Assembly: GCA_020284085.1 (NCBI GenBank)
Contig: JACEVL010000098.1
Coordinates: forward strand, 896,885 to 960,884
Reading direction: 5' to 3'
DNA: 64,000 nucleotides
Source of the DNA: Aporrectodea caliginosa
Taxonomy: Eukaryota > Annelida > Clitellata > Crassiclitellata > Lumbricidae
The notes beneath the pieces were generated by a model. That model ran no database searches, had not been told where the DNA came from, and saw nothing but the letters and a program-made list of their open reading frames with translations. Position numbers and translations under genes: made by a program. The first letter of the stretch is position 1, and the number at the start of each line of letters is the position of its first letter. Shown piece after piece: positions 19,913 through 30,271 of the stretch.

Positions 19913-20104
19913 CGATTGCACAGAATTCCATACGTTCAATGACCACTTATGGCAACGAAGACCGTTGACATTGACTGGAAACAATTTCACTACAAAGCTT
20001 TTTTCAGTCATTTATTCCATTCATGGTTTCGGTCCCAACTTTATTGATGTCCAAACTTCCGGTTTACTGAGGCCCAAAGAAAAGTATAAAATGTTAGGCC
20101 AAAC

Positions 20105-20175
20105 TAAGGAGATAGCCTCTGAATCTTTGCCATGAATATTATTATCTCTGAGCATCGTCAGCTCATACTCGACCA
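20105..20175 (-). pseudogene. CR1 reverse transcriptase scrap (YADD region)
   Basis: The minus strand resembles the YADDTHYYIHGKALQAIS region read at 42440-42540, but decayed. It is part of duplicated block 1. Confidence 0.4.
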
Positions 20176-20523
20176 TTGGAAAGTGGAAAGTGGATACTCG
20201 ACTTAGGTCCTATAGGACATACATTAACGAAATACGAAATTAGGATGGAGACCCTGTCTACGACCTGTCAAACCGATTCCAGGTTTGCAGTGGAAAAAAA
20301 CATAATCCTGGTTATGTTAAACACAAAATTATCAAACACTTCTTCTGGGTCAGAATTCGAGTTTCTCCCCTTTCAACAAATTTGTTTTCGCTTGCGATGA
20401 ACCTAAGGGAACTGAGGAACCAGCGGAACCAGAAATTTGACATAAGTTCTTGTCAACTGCTGATAAAACTACTTATGTGATTACACAAGAAACTAGAAAA
20501 GAAGGAGCAAATGGCCGTTGATC

Positions 20524-20563
20524 TTAAACACCTCTTTTAAGGTAATTCTAATCTCTATATAAT
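20524..20563 (+). promoter_or_regulatory. PSE/TATA-like module
   Basis: CTTAAACACCTCTTTTAAGG is followed by TATATAAT 27 bp after the CACC (20529 to 20556). A variable stretch of about 65 bp leads to a conserved TTTACTTTTGAAATGAAATA block that is shared with 21832 and 44729. Confidence 0.55.
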
Positions 20564-20945
20564 GCGCGGAGTAATACGTTCAGATTACTTTGATAATGAT
20601 CAAACACCAGTATTTGGTTAAGTTTACTTTTGAAATGAAATATCGTCACAAGGACAGAAATAATCGCCATCTAAAGTATTCCAGTGACCTCTATTGCGCC
20701 ATTATTATATTGTCCAAAACATAGTTGTAAGTTGATTGTCGCTTCGAGTAAAATCTTAATTAAAACTTCATTATCACTGGAGAATCGAGGTCGAAATCAC
20801 GAACTATAATTATATTGTCACCAGGATATTAATGACGTTATAACTCCTATCTCGAATGAATCCATTGGCTAAAAATTCCAAAACGCATTCAGCGCCAACG
20901 TCTTTGTTAATGAGAATACATACCTTACGTCAGTTGCGTGATTGC

Positions 20946-20985
20946 AAACTGTCCTCTTTTTATAGCATCAATACCTTTATATTAA
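20946..20985 (+). promoter_or_regulatory. PSE/TATA-like module, degenerate
   Basis: AAACTGTCCTCTTTTTATAG is followed by TATATTAA 27 bp from the aligned core. The CACC is changed to GTCC. Confidence 0.25.
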
Positions 20986-21169
20986 TTTCATAACATGTAA
21001 TAGTGGGTTACTTTGTCTTTGGTAGCGCTCCAGTTGGAGCTGGTATATCATGTGAAATACGAACTATTAACGATATACGAAATCTATTAAGAAATTTTAT
21101 ACCACCTGTCATTGGATCTAAGATTCCAGTTTGCAGAAATGAAAAAAATAATCCAAGTTACGTTAACCC

Positions 21170-21630
21170 TCAGAGGCTAACCTGGGGTGAATTTTTCACC
21201 CCACTGTCAGTATATGCGCTGAAGTTTTTTACAGCTTTGGAGTTATGCCGTGCGCCTTTGTGTATCTGTTCATAGATGACTTTTGCTTAATTCCATATAT
21301 TTTGTCTTACTTATTTTGGATGAATGGTCACGTGACTGACGTCATACCGTGGCCATTTTTATTGGTAATTTGTGTGAAAGATTGTCTCGACGGTTATTTG
21401 CTGCTAAAGCGTTACTTGTGTGTAGATGACTGTAGACTCGATGATTGTGCTGATAGTTGACTTTAGTTAGGTTTCCTAGCTTTGCAGTTTTATGTTGAAC
21501 TTGGTACAATTACCATTGTTGATCGAACATGGTTTAATTTTATATCACATGCCTCAAATAGTGAGGGGTGAAAAATTCACCCCAGGTTATCCAATGTGTG
21601 ATTTTTTTATAGGTTACCCTCTGAGGGTTA
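21170..21630. other. segment bounded by inverted CCTGGGGTGAATTTTTCACC words
   Basis: ACCCTCAGAGGCTAACCTGG ... GTGAATTTTTCACCCC at 21165-21205 is inverted at 21565-21630 (GGGGTGAAAAATTCACCCCAGG ... TACCCTCTGAGGGTTAA). This suggests an approximately 460-bp fold-back insertion with arms of roughly 40 bp containing an inner palindrome (GGGTGAAAAATTCACCCC). The flanking unit resumes with AGCACA on the right. No protein was recognised inside. Confidence 0.6.
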
Positions 21631-21826
21631 AGCACAGCATCATCACACACTGCTTCTGGGTCATAAATTCGAGTTACTATCCTTTCAAGAAATCCGTTTT
21701 CGCTGGCGATGAACCTAAGGGACCTAAGAAACCAGAAGAACCAGAAAAGCAACATCAGTTCTGCTGATTAAACTACTTTTGTGACTACACAAGAAACTGG
21801 AAAAGAACGAGCAAAGGCCGTTGATC

Positions 21827-21866
21827 TTAAACACCTCTTTTAAGGTATTTCAAATCCGTATATAAT
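21827..21866 (+). promoter_or_regulatory. PSE/TATA-like module
   Basis: CTTAAACACCTCTTTTAAGG is followed by TATATAAT 27 bp after the CACC (21832 to 21859). Confidence 0.55.
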
Positions 21867-22159
21867 GCGTGTGGTAATAGGCAATAAGTTCAGATTAATT
21901 CGATTAAGGCATCTGCCGTATTTGGTTAAGTTTACTTTTGAAATGAAATATCGTCAAAAGGACAGAAATAATCTAATCTAAAGTAATCCAGCGACTTCTA
22001 TTGCGCCGTTATTATATAGTCCAAAACATACATGTAAGTTGATTGTCGCTTCGAGTAAAATCTTAATTAAAATTCATTATCACTGGAGAATCGAGGTCGA
22101 AATCACGAACTATAATTATATTGTCACCAGGATATTAATATATATAACTCCTATTTCGA

Positions 22160-22440
22160 ATGAATCCATTGGCTGAAAATTGCAAAACGCATTCAGTTCC
22201 AACGTCTTTAGTTACCGGTAATCTGTTACAAATGGGCAACGTTCCCATCCGACGTATCATCACAAAATCTCTACCATCCAATAACCCTATCAACCCGTTT
22301 AGTTGCTTTCCAATTGGACTTATCCTTGTCCGTCCCCAACTAATTACTCATCCTGTTAATTTACGCTTTTTCTATCTGATCCATATACCACACTGCTCGC
22401 CTACTATTAGACGATCTTCCTCCTGAATTTTGAAAATTAT
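22160..22440 (+). pseudogene. unit body with CR1-like remnant
   Basis: This is a degenerate relative of 13735-14062, with the CCATATACCACACTGC ... GACGATCTTCCTCCTGAATT stretch and no usable frame. It is the reference for the broken copies at 52742-52860 and 53410-53520. Confidence 0.4.
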
Positions 22441-22630
22441 CCGATCCTCTACTGATCTAATCGTTCTACTGTAAGGTATTAGCAATTATTTGATGAAATT
22501 AAGCTCAATTCCTATGTGTAAAATTTATGAGTATGAGAGTTAGCGACATTTTTTATGTTTGTCATTACCGTTGCAAACGACTCAAGTTGGTTTCCAGCGA
22601 GGAATCTGAATTCCATCACAATCTTTTGTG

Positions 22631-22670
22631 TAGATATAGCCTGAAACGGAACAGTTTTAAAGGTGTTCAA
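22631..22670 (-). promoter_or_regulatory. PSE/TATA-like module, leftward
   Basis: The minus strand reads TTGAACACCTTTAAAACTG, then TATATC 27 bp after the CACC (22665 to 22638). It is convergent with 21827. The duplicate is at 53674-53712. Confidence 0.5.
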
Positions 22671-22717
22671 TTAGACTTTTGTGTTTTACATAGCAGCATC
22701 AATATTGTTAATAATAC

Positions 22718-23097
<380 letters not shown>

Positions 23098-23099
23098 CT

Positions 23100-23780
23100 T
23101 TAGTTGAAGTTGGATATAAAGCTTTATGACTGGAATTTAGAGAGTATTTGCGTAGAGACTAGACAAGGTGTATCTAAAAACAAGAATTTCTCCGATGGAG
23201 AATTTGATCATTTTCTTGACAGACACAGTTCGACCATTCGCAAAGAGGGAGAACTTAGGATTTTCTCTGTGAGAGAAAACAAATCGGTGATTTCTCCAAA
23301 ACAGAAGTTCGGAGATTTCTCTACTAGGGAAATTTAGAGAGCTTTACTTTGATTTTTTTTCTCATTTCAGATACGATTTGATTAGGGTTCGACCAGATTT
23401 CCATCCCCGATTAACGCAAACGTTCCAAGTAACTCAGTTATTTTTCAATAAAATTATAAAATCTCCTATTGGGAAGGAGTTTGTATGATTAAAACTGACC
23501 AATCAGTGTCGAAAACGTTTTACAGTACGGTCGAAAGAAATTACGCCCAATTCTTCACGCAAAAATATCCATAAGACTCGTTAAATCAGTTAGACATCTA
23601 TCTGTTTAAGCGGTTTAAGTAGACCTTTTCACACTCGATGGTCACTGAATTTTTTATACGTATCGAAATATGCATCGTAAAAATCGAGACACAGCGACCA
23701 AGACGATCTTCTCTGCTCCCACACACTACTTTGAATCACCTATACTCTACTAATCCATCTTAACGACCCGCGAATATTGT
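23100..23780. other. conserved unit segment, no gene
   Basis: This is highly similar to 54085-54770. It contains ATTTCTCC.../GGAGATTTCTC words, and a CAAAACAGAAGTTCGGAG phrase also seen at 1905. The 77-codon frame here is not preserved in the second copy. It is probably non-coding repeat. Confidence 0.45.
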
Positions 23781-23782
23781 TG

Positions 23783-23821
23783 ACTATAAAGCCAAAGTTG
23801 GGGCTTTTAAAAGGTGTTTAG
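23783..23821 (-). promoter_or_regulatory. PSE/TATA-like module, leftward
   Basis: The minus strand reads AAACACCTTTTAAAAGC, then TTTATAG about 27 bp on (CACC 23816). The duplicate is at 54773-54811. Confidence 0.4.
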
Positions 23822-24401
23822 TTTGAGCAGTTATTAATTTAAGGTCCATGCAGTTTTCAACGACATCTTACAACCGAACTTGCACGGAACAGAAATTTAG
23901 AGATTCCAAAATGAATGAAATTGTTTGGTTAACAACAGTTTAGCGATATTTCATAGCCATTGAATCCAATAGTTAGGTATTTCTATGAACATTTATCAGC
24001 GTAGCACACCTGGTAAATTAGTTATATGTACACGGGATACGGTTCATTATATTAAAGTGAGCAAATCCTGTTCGAAATTCAAACTGTGTTAGCTAATTGC
24101 TCGTGCAATTTAAAGTGATATGGTGTCATTGGACCACAGAATAAAAACGTCTGCATCTCTTAATATCAATTGCGCATGTATTTAAATATATGGTAAGGTA
24201 AAGTATGTATGCCTAATTATGTTATTTTGTAAGCTAAAGGTAATTAGGTTATTATGTATTGTAGGGTAAAGAAATATCGAAGTCATCGGTTTAAGTCGTC
24301 GCAAGATGTCGTTAAATACCTGATGCTTATGCATAAAGTTAATGGTTGGCAACGCGACGCACCGCTGTAACCTGAATGCTCGCTGACGTCAATAGCTGAT
24401 T

Positions 24402-24441
24402 TTAAATACCTCTTTTTACTGGCCTATTAATTTTATATTAA
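24402..24441 (+). promoter_or_regulatory. PSE/TATA-like module upstream of element D
   Basis: TTTTAAATACCTCTTTTTAC is followed by TATATTAAG 27 bp after the TACC (24407 to 24434). The target duplication of retrotransposon fragment D starts at 24462. Confidence 0.5.
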
Positions 24442-24472
24442 GCGCGCATAAAGTTATTTCTACAATCATATT

Positions 24473-24967
24473 TACTAATACATCTTTATTATGCAATTAT
24501 ATACTGTGTTGCAATGTAAAAGAGTACTTTTAACAATCATAATACATGTATGCTTTATTGGTTAATGAAATTTTGTATTATGTGTGTTAGATACATGTAC
24601 AGTTTAAAAGAGTACTTTAAACAATTATGATACATGTATACTTCTTTGGTTAATGAACATTTTTATTATAGTGTTTTTGTTAGATACATGAACATTTTAA
24701 AAGAATACCTTAATGAATTATAATACATGTATGCTTTGTTAGTTAATGAAATTTGTCAGGTCATAATAATCACAGAAAGTATGAGATGAACTACTTTATG
24801 TTGCAAAAATATTGAATATTAGTTAAATTGTAAAGCTCCGTTTGACACTTTTGATGTCGTTCGGATGCTATGAGTTTCTGGTTCTGATTGTATTGTATAT
24901 TTTCCGTATTGTCGTCAACGGCCTTTGGTGTCATAAGACGACGTTAAACTGTGGTTAAATAAATAAT
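24473..24967 (+). mobile_element. retrotransposon 3' fragment D (non-LTR, I-type)
   Basis: This is 5'-truncated and only 3' untranslated sequence remains. It contains the AATACATGTATGCTTT/GAACAGTTTAAAAGAGTAC tandem units and ends with the hairpin GTCGTCAACGGCCTTTG ... AAGACGACGTTAAAC plus TAAATAAATAAT. An 11-bp target duplication, ACAATCATATT, flanks it (24462-24472 and 24968-24978). That places the insertion 55-65 bp after the TACC of the module at 24402. Confidence 0.85.
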
Positions 24968-25356
24968 ACAATCATATTATTGTTTGTGGAGCCTGGTTGC
25001 TCGTCAACATTTTAGTCGGAACAGGTCGATTGTTTGAACTACAAATATTCACGAATTACGAACTCCATTACGAAATTTTATACGAACTTTTAAGCCGTCA
25101 AAGATTCCAGTTTTCATAAATAAAAATTAATCCCAGTTATATTGAACATAACATCATTAAACAATGCGAAGAAAGGAATTCAAAACCCTCTGAAACTTCT
25201 TCTGTGTCATGAATTCCAGTTTCTCCCATTTCAACAAATCCATTTTCGCTGGCGAGGAACCAAAGGTACCAAAAAAGCGACATCAATCCTTCTCAACTGC
25301 TGATTAAACTAAGTCAGTGACTGCCACTGACACTAAGGAGCAGCTGGTCGTTCATT

Positions 25357-25396
25357 TTATACACCTTTTAAAGGTTATTCAAATCCATATATAAGG
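25357..25396 (+). promoter_or_regulatory. PSE/TATA-like module (empty site for element B)
   Basis: TTTTATACACCTTTTAAAGG is followed by TATATAAGGCGCGG 26 bp after the CACC (25362). It is the counterpart, without a retrotransposon, of the module at 58455. Confidence 0.5.
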
Positions 25397-26008
25397 CGCG
25401 GTTATTTATTGCGTCCTGACAGTTTTTTATTTATGAAATGCTACATAGTCACCAGGACCTCACGACTTCTAACATAAGCTAATTTAATCCATTAAGTTAT
25501 GATCTTATCCAATGCTTTCTATAGCCCCATTATAAAAAAAGTGCAATACATCAGTCGAGAATCCCCAATCGCATTCAGTTCCAATGTCTTTCGTTAACCT
25601 GTTGCTTCTTATATTTTCGTTTATTCAACAATCCGGTTGGCAACGCTCCCATTCTACGTATCTCGGTCACAAAGTTATCCAATCTCCCAGCCATATCACC
25701 CCCACTCCATCCTCTCATCCTCCTTCCTTACCCGTGTCCGTCCCCAAGTAATTACTCATCCTGTATTCTCTATCCGATCCATGCACCACAACTGCAACTC
25801 AACTCTGCAACGATCTCCCTTTTGAATTCCGAAAATTTTACGTTGCTGTATTGATCAATCGGTCAATCTAATGTCAGACATTAGCAAACATTGCAAGAGA
25901 CTGACGTCAATTATTAGATTGGTTTAAAAGTTAATGTATGGTATTCTTTTATTTAGCGACAATTTGCACGACACGTCGTTCATTGAATTCCATTTAACGC
26001 TTTTGTAA

Positions 26009-26046
26009 TGATATAGCCAATACGGAACGGTTTTTAAGGTGTCCAA
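26009..26046 (-). promoter_or_regulatory. PSE/TATA-like module, leftward
   Basis: The minus strand reads GGACACCTTAAAAACCG, then TATATCA 26 bp on (CACC 26041). It is convergent with 25357. Confidence 0.45.
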
Positions 26047-26299
26047 TTGGACTTTTCTGTTTGCATAGCAGTATCAATGTGTAAGTCAATTCCGAAATCC
26101 TCCGATCCTCTGCTCATCCAATCGTTAAAAATGCCGCTTATTTGCAAGAATGTCAATAGACAAGATCAATTGCTCTGAGTAAAATGAGTATCCACCGAGT
26201 TAGTGACATTCTTTGTCTGCCACGAGCTTAACCACCGTCTGAACTTTTCTCCTAATTGCGAGAGACCTCGGAGCTGAATTCAAATGGGATGGATCCAGA

Positions 26300-26345
26300 A
26301 CTCAACGATATCTTATGGCAACAAAGGTCATTGACGTTGGTGGAA
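26300..26345 (-). repeat. hairpin-1 motif, free-standing
   Basis: AACGATATCTTATGGCAACAAAGG ... CATTGACGTTGG has the conserved loop with a decayed stem. Confidence 0.35.
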
Positions 26346-26404
26346 ATTATTTTGGCATAATACACTAATTTTTCATTGAACAAGAAAGCAAATGCCCATT
26401 CATT

Positions 26405-26444
26405 TTAAACACCTCTTTAAAGGCTATTAAAATCCCTATATAAG
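26405..26444 (+). promoter_or_regulatory. PSE/TATA-like module
   Basis: TTTTAAACACCTCTTTAAAGG is followed by TATATAAG 27 bp after the CACC (26410 to 26437). Confidence 0.5.
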
Positions 26445-27056
26445 AGCAGCAGTTATAGTTTTTACCGCTGAACCAATCAATACCCTATGTAATCTTAATC
26501 AAATTAATACAATGACTTCCATAGCGCCATTATGATTATAGTGTAAAACATTAGTCAGTGGTCGCTTTCAAGAAAGACTAAATTTAAAAATTCAGTATTC
26601 ACTGATGCAAGCCTAGTGACTGATCTTCTGGATATTGACCTGATTCAGAATGGGCTTCCTGCTCAACCAGAGATCATCATCATATATTTGTTTATTGTGT
26701 TAACAACAGACATAACGCTGTAGGTGTACGTACAAAAGTTAGATAGCATTGTATAATATAATACAAAGTAAGAGCTTAGTAAGAATGAACATAGCGCCCA
26801 ATCCGGTACAGTGTTGCCATGGCTACCGGTCCTAAGCAACATCGGACCAACTCAACTCCGTGGTCGTAAGCGTACTTTGTTAAATGCGATTTGGCAATAT
26901 TATTGAGTTTGTCTATAATTGCATGTTGTAATGTTATTTCCAAATTATCGCAGCCATAAGACATCGTCAGAAACTTAACTCTAATGCATAAAAATAATGC
27001 ATGGATGCAGACAGAGTCACTGTAAACAGGATGTTCACGGATATTATCCATTAATT

Positions 27057-27097
27057 TTGCACACCTCTTTTAATGAGTTACGTGTTCTATTTATAAG
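27057..27097 (+). promoter_or_regulatory. PSE/TATA-like module upstream of element C
   Basis: TTTTGCACACCTCTTTTAATG is followed by TATTTATAAGG 26 bp after the CACC (27062). Fragment C begins at 27112. Confidence 0.5.
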
Positions 27098-27111
27098 GCA
27101 CGATATAAAAG

Positions 27112-27920
27112 AAGCTGCTGCTTTCACAGTACCTAGTTTAAATGTAGATAAGAAATTTAGATTGTGTAATAATTCCAGTGTTTATGCAGCTGAATTAACT
27201 GCAATTATTGAAACTGTTTTATGGATATTAAACAATGAGTGTTACAATTATTGTAAATTTGCGATTTTCTCTGATTCATTGAGTGCTCTTACATCAATTA
27301 AGAGATCTTACTGTCAATCTAGACCTACTTTATTAAATGATTTACTATACCACATTAGCAAACTAAATTCTAATCAAATAAGATTTATTTGGATCCCAAG
27401 TCACATTGATCTGGCAGGCAATGATAGAGCAGATACTTTGGCTAAAGAAGGTCTAACTATTGATCACATAAATTCTACTAATTATCTTGAGCTTCGGGAA
27501 ATTTTTACTTTAATAAAACTTTATATAGTAAATAAATGGCAACTAGAATATAGTAATGATAATAAAGGTCATTTTTATAAATCTATTTGTCCAATTGTTA
27601 GTACAGATATAAAATATTTAGAACCTTATAGGCATAAGGAAGTCCAAATTTCTAGATTGCGTTTAGGAGTGGCCAATACTAATCAAAGACTATTCGTTAT
27701 AAAAAGGCATGCAAACGGTCTGTGTGATACTTGTAATGTCAAAGAGACAATTCATCATCTCTTAATTGAATGTAAAAAAGAAGATATTTCAGAGGTTTTA
27801 AGAAATAAATGTCAATTATATAAACATGAAATTTCTATTAAAACCCTTTTGACAGTAAATTTATTTCAGAATGAAATGTATAGGTTAGTTAAGATAATTA
27901 ATAAAGGTAAAATTTTGTAA
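27112..27920 (+). pseudogene. ORF2 C-terminus: RNase H and C-terminal zinc-type motif
   Basis: The frame reads AAAFTVPSLNVDKKF, then SSVYAAELTAIIE (RNase H glutamate), FAIFSDSLSALTS (aspartate) and IWIPSHIDLAGNDRADTLAK (histidine and last aspartate). It then reads NGLCDTCNVKETIHHLLIEC, a Cys-Cys-His-Cys cluster usual at the end of such polymerases. The first RNase H aspartate and everything before it are missing. The open frame continues upstream into host sequence, so its apparent start at 26997 is not meaningful. It ends with KIINKGKIL and a TAA. Confidence 0.85.
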
Positions 27921-28470
27921 ATGGTGAATGGTTTTGTATCTTACTCAAATCTGTAAATTTTTGATTGGTCTTTTACTAAAACATTGTTATTATGCAATTA
28001 TATACTGTGTTGCAATGTAAAAGAGTACTTTTAACAATTATAATACATGTATGCTTTGTTGGTTAATGGAATTTTTATTATGTATGTTAGATACATGAAC
28101 AGTTTAAAAGAATACTTTAAACAATTATAATACATGTATACTTCTTTGGATAATGAACATTTTTATTATAGTGTTTTTGTAAGATACATGAACAGTTTAA
28201 AAGAATACCTTAATCAATTATAATACATATATGCTTTGTTAGTTAATGAAATTTGTCAGTACATAATTATCATTGACAGTATGAGATGAGCTACTTTATG
28301 TTGCAAAAATATTGAATATTAGTGAAATTGTAAAGCTTCGTCTGACACCTTTGATGGTGTCGTTCGGATGCTATAAGTTTCTGGTTATGATTGTATTGTA
28401 TATTTTCTGCATTGTCGTCAACGGCCTTTGATGTCATAAGACGACGTTAAACTGTGGTTATAATAATAAG
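27112..28470 (+). mobile_element. retrotransposon 3' fragment C (I-type)
   Basis: This is 5'-truncated inside RNase H. It includes the C-terminal coding part to 27920 and a 3' untranslated region with three degenerate AATACATGTATGC...GAACAGTTTAAAAGAG units. It ends with the hairpin GTCGTCAACGGCC ... AAGACGACGTTAAAC (about 28413-28452). The left junction lies at GATATAAAAG and the right flank resumes AAGCAATGATAAC, as in the empty copy at 17330-17350. Short overlap of the flanks indicates a target duplication blurred by later change. Confidence 0.85.
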
Positions 28471-28576
28471 AAGCAATGATAACTTATCTGATCGGAAGTC
28501 CATTTGAAGGGTTTTAAGATAATTCACAAAACCGACTTTGAAAGTCTACAAAATCTAATATGCCAAAATTATTTCT

Positions 28577-28618
28577 GTCGACTGCAACGACCTTTGTTGT
28601 CATAAGCTGTCGTTTAAC
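28577..28618 (+). repeat. hairpin-1 motif
   Basis: This is the duplicate of 17442-17484. Confidence 0.5.
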
Positions 28619-28889
28619 TCTGGAAAGAGAGAATCGAGAAGCAATGATAACTCCGCCACTGTTTGCACTCTGACAGTGCCAGTCCCAAGCCTGGATTAAA
28701 GAGTAGGGCGACGCTAATCATTTTTGTTATCACACAGTGTCGTTAAGCTGAAACTACTACTACTAGAAGCAATGATAGCTCGTTGATCGGAAGTCCATTT
28801 AAAGGGTTCTAAGATATTCACAAAGCAGACTTTGAAAGTCTAGAAAATCGAATTTATCAAAATGTAGAAATGAACTGTAACCGTTAATT

Positions 28890-28930
28890 TTACACACCTC
28901 TTTTAATTAGTTCAGTATATAGATATAAAT
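28890..28930 (+). promoter_or_regulatory. PSE/TATA-like module upstream of retrotransposon A
   Basis: TTTTACACACCTCTTTTAATT has CACC at 28895 and TATATAGATATAAAT at 28916-28930. ORF1 of element A starts 71 bp after the CACC. The same module without the element is at 17755, so the promoter-like sequence predates the insertion. Confidence 0.55.
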
Positions 28931-30271
28931 CGCAATGGTTTAAAAGCGCTTCCAGTTCGGAATTAATGCATCGGAAGGTAAACGCTACACAAGACATGCT
29001 TCACGAATCCGTCGAAGTCCATTACCGAAGGTCCCACTCCGTGGACAGCAGTCAGCCCAGACTAACAAAGGAGGTGACAAAGGAGGTTTTCCTAAAGAAG
29101 ACGCCAGAATTACAGAATCGACAACAACTACATCAATTAAATCAAATTCATCAGAGCAAGAAAGAAGCTGGTAAGAAGAAACACCAGCATCATAAAAAGA
29201 AAATGAAATTTAAAAGTTATGCTAATTCTAAAAATGATGTTGATTTAAATAGTAGAATTGATCATAAGAGTGTCATTCATGAGAATGTTCATAAGAGTGT
29301 CATTCATGAGAATGCTCAAAAGAATGAGATTGAAATTGTTCAAAATCTGAGTTCATCTGAAGTGACGGATGATATTGATATAGAAAATGTCTTTGTAGTT
29401 AAGGATGTTTTATCTAATCAATCAAAACCTGAATCAAATGTTACACTTGATAATTTGGACCCCAGACCAAAGGAGACAAATTCCAAAACTGCAACCCTAG
29501 CGGAAGAACAGACAATGAGAAATCAGAACAGTTTGTCTGTCCATGGTATGCCTGAAATAACTGTTGAAACAAATACAATGTTAGAACATAAAGCTAAAAT
29601 AAAAACGAAAAATGCTTCTAAACTTGTAGAAAATGTTTTAGTAGTTAAGAATGTTTTATCTAGTCAGTCAAAACTTGAATCAAATGTGGAACCTAGAACA
29701 AAGGAGACAAAACCTCAAAATGTAGCCCTAACGGAAGAACAGAAACTGAGAAGTCAGAACAGATTGCCTGTTCATGGTATGCCTGAAATAACTGGTGAAT
29801 CCAATACACTGTTAGAACATAAAGATCAATTAAACACAAAAAATGCTTCTAAAAGTGTGGTTAGTAAGATAAATGGTAGGCAGGAATGCTCTAAAAACAA
29901 CGATATTCTTGCCGAGAAGAGTCAAACCCGCCGCCCTCCATTGACGGAGGAACAAAAACTTAGATTTCAAAGCAACTTGTCTAGGACAGTTTTTGTTACT
30001 AGTGAAGCAAATATATTACATAAAATTTTCCGAACTAAACCTGTACAGTTATTTAAAGAAATTGCTGCACAAGCAGGAGGCGAGGTAATTCACACAGTAC
30101 GTACAGACAAAGGCCTGCGAATACTGGCACAAAACGAGTCACAAAAAAATAAACTTTTAAAATTAACAAACCTCTGTGGCTCAAATGTTACTGTTAGTTT
30201 ACCCTATTCCATATCAAAACCCCGTCATTCTTTCCCAGTTCAAAAGGAAGTTGCATTTCTGGTAAAAGGAG

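Larger units (their letters stand above)
17013..20160. repeat. duplicated block 1, copy 1 (mostly unfilled)
   Basis: This 3.1-kb block matches 26784-27111, 28471-28937, 37420-37818 and 40812-42480 in order. It lacks the retrotransposons A and C and the hAT element found in the other copy, so it shows the pre-insertion sequence at those three sites. It carries its own extra segment at about 19222-19610. Confidence 0.85.
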
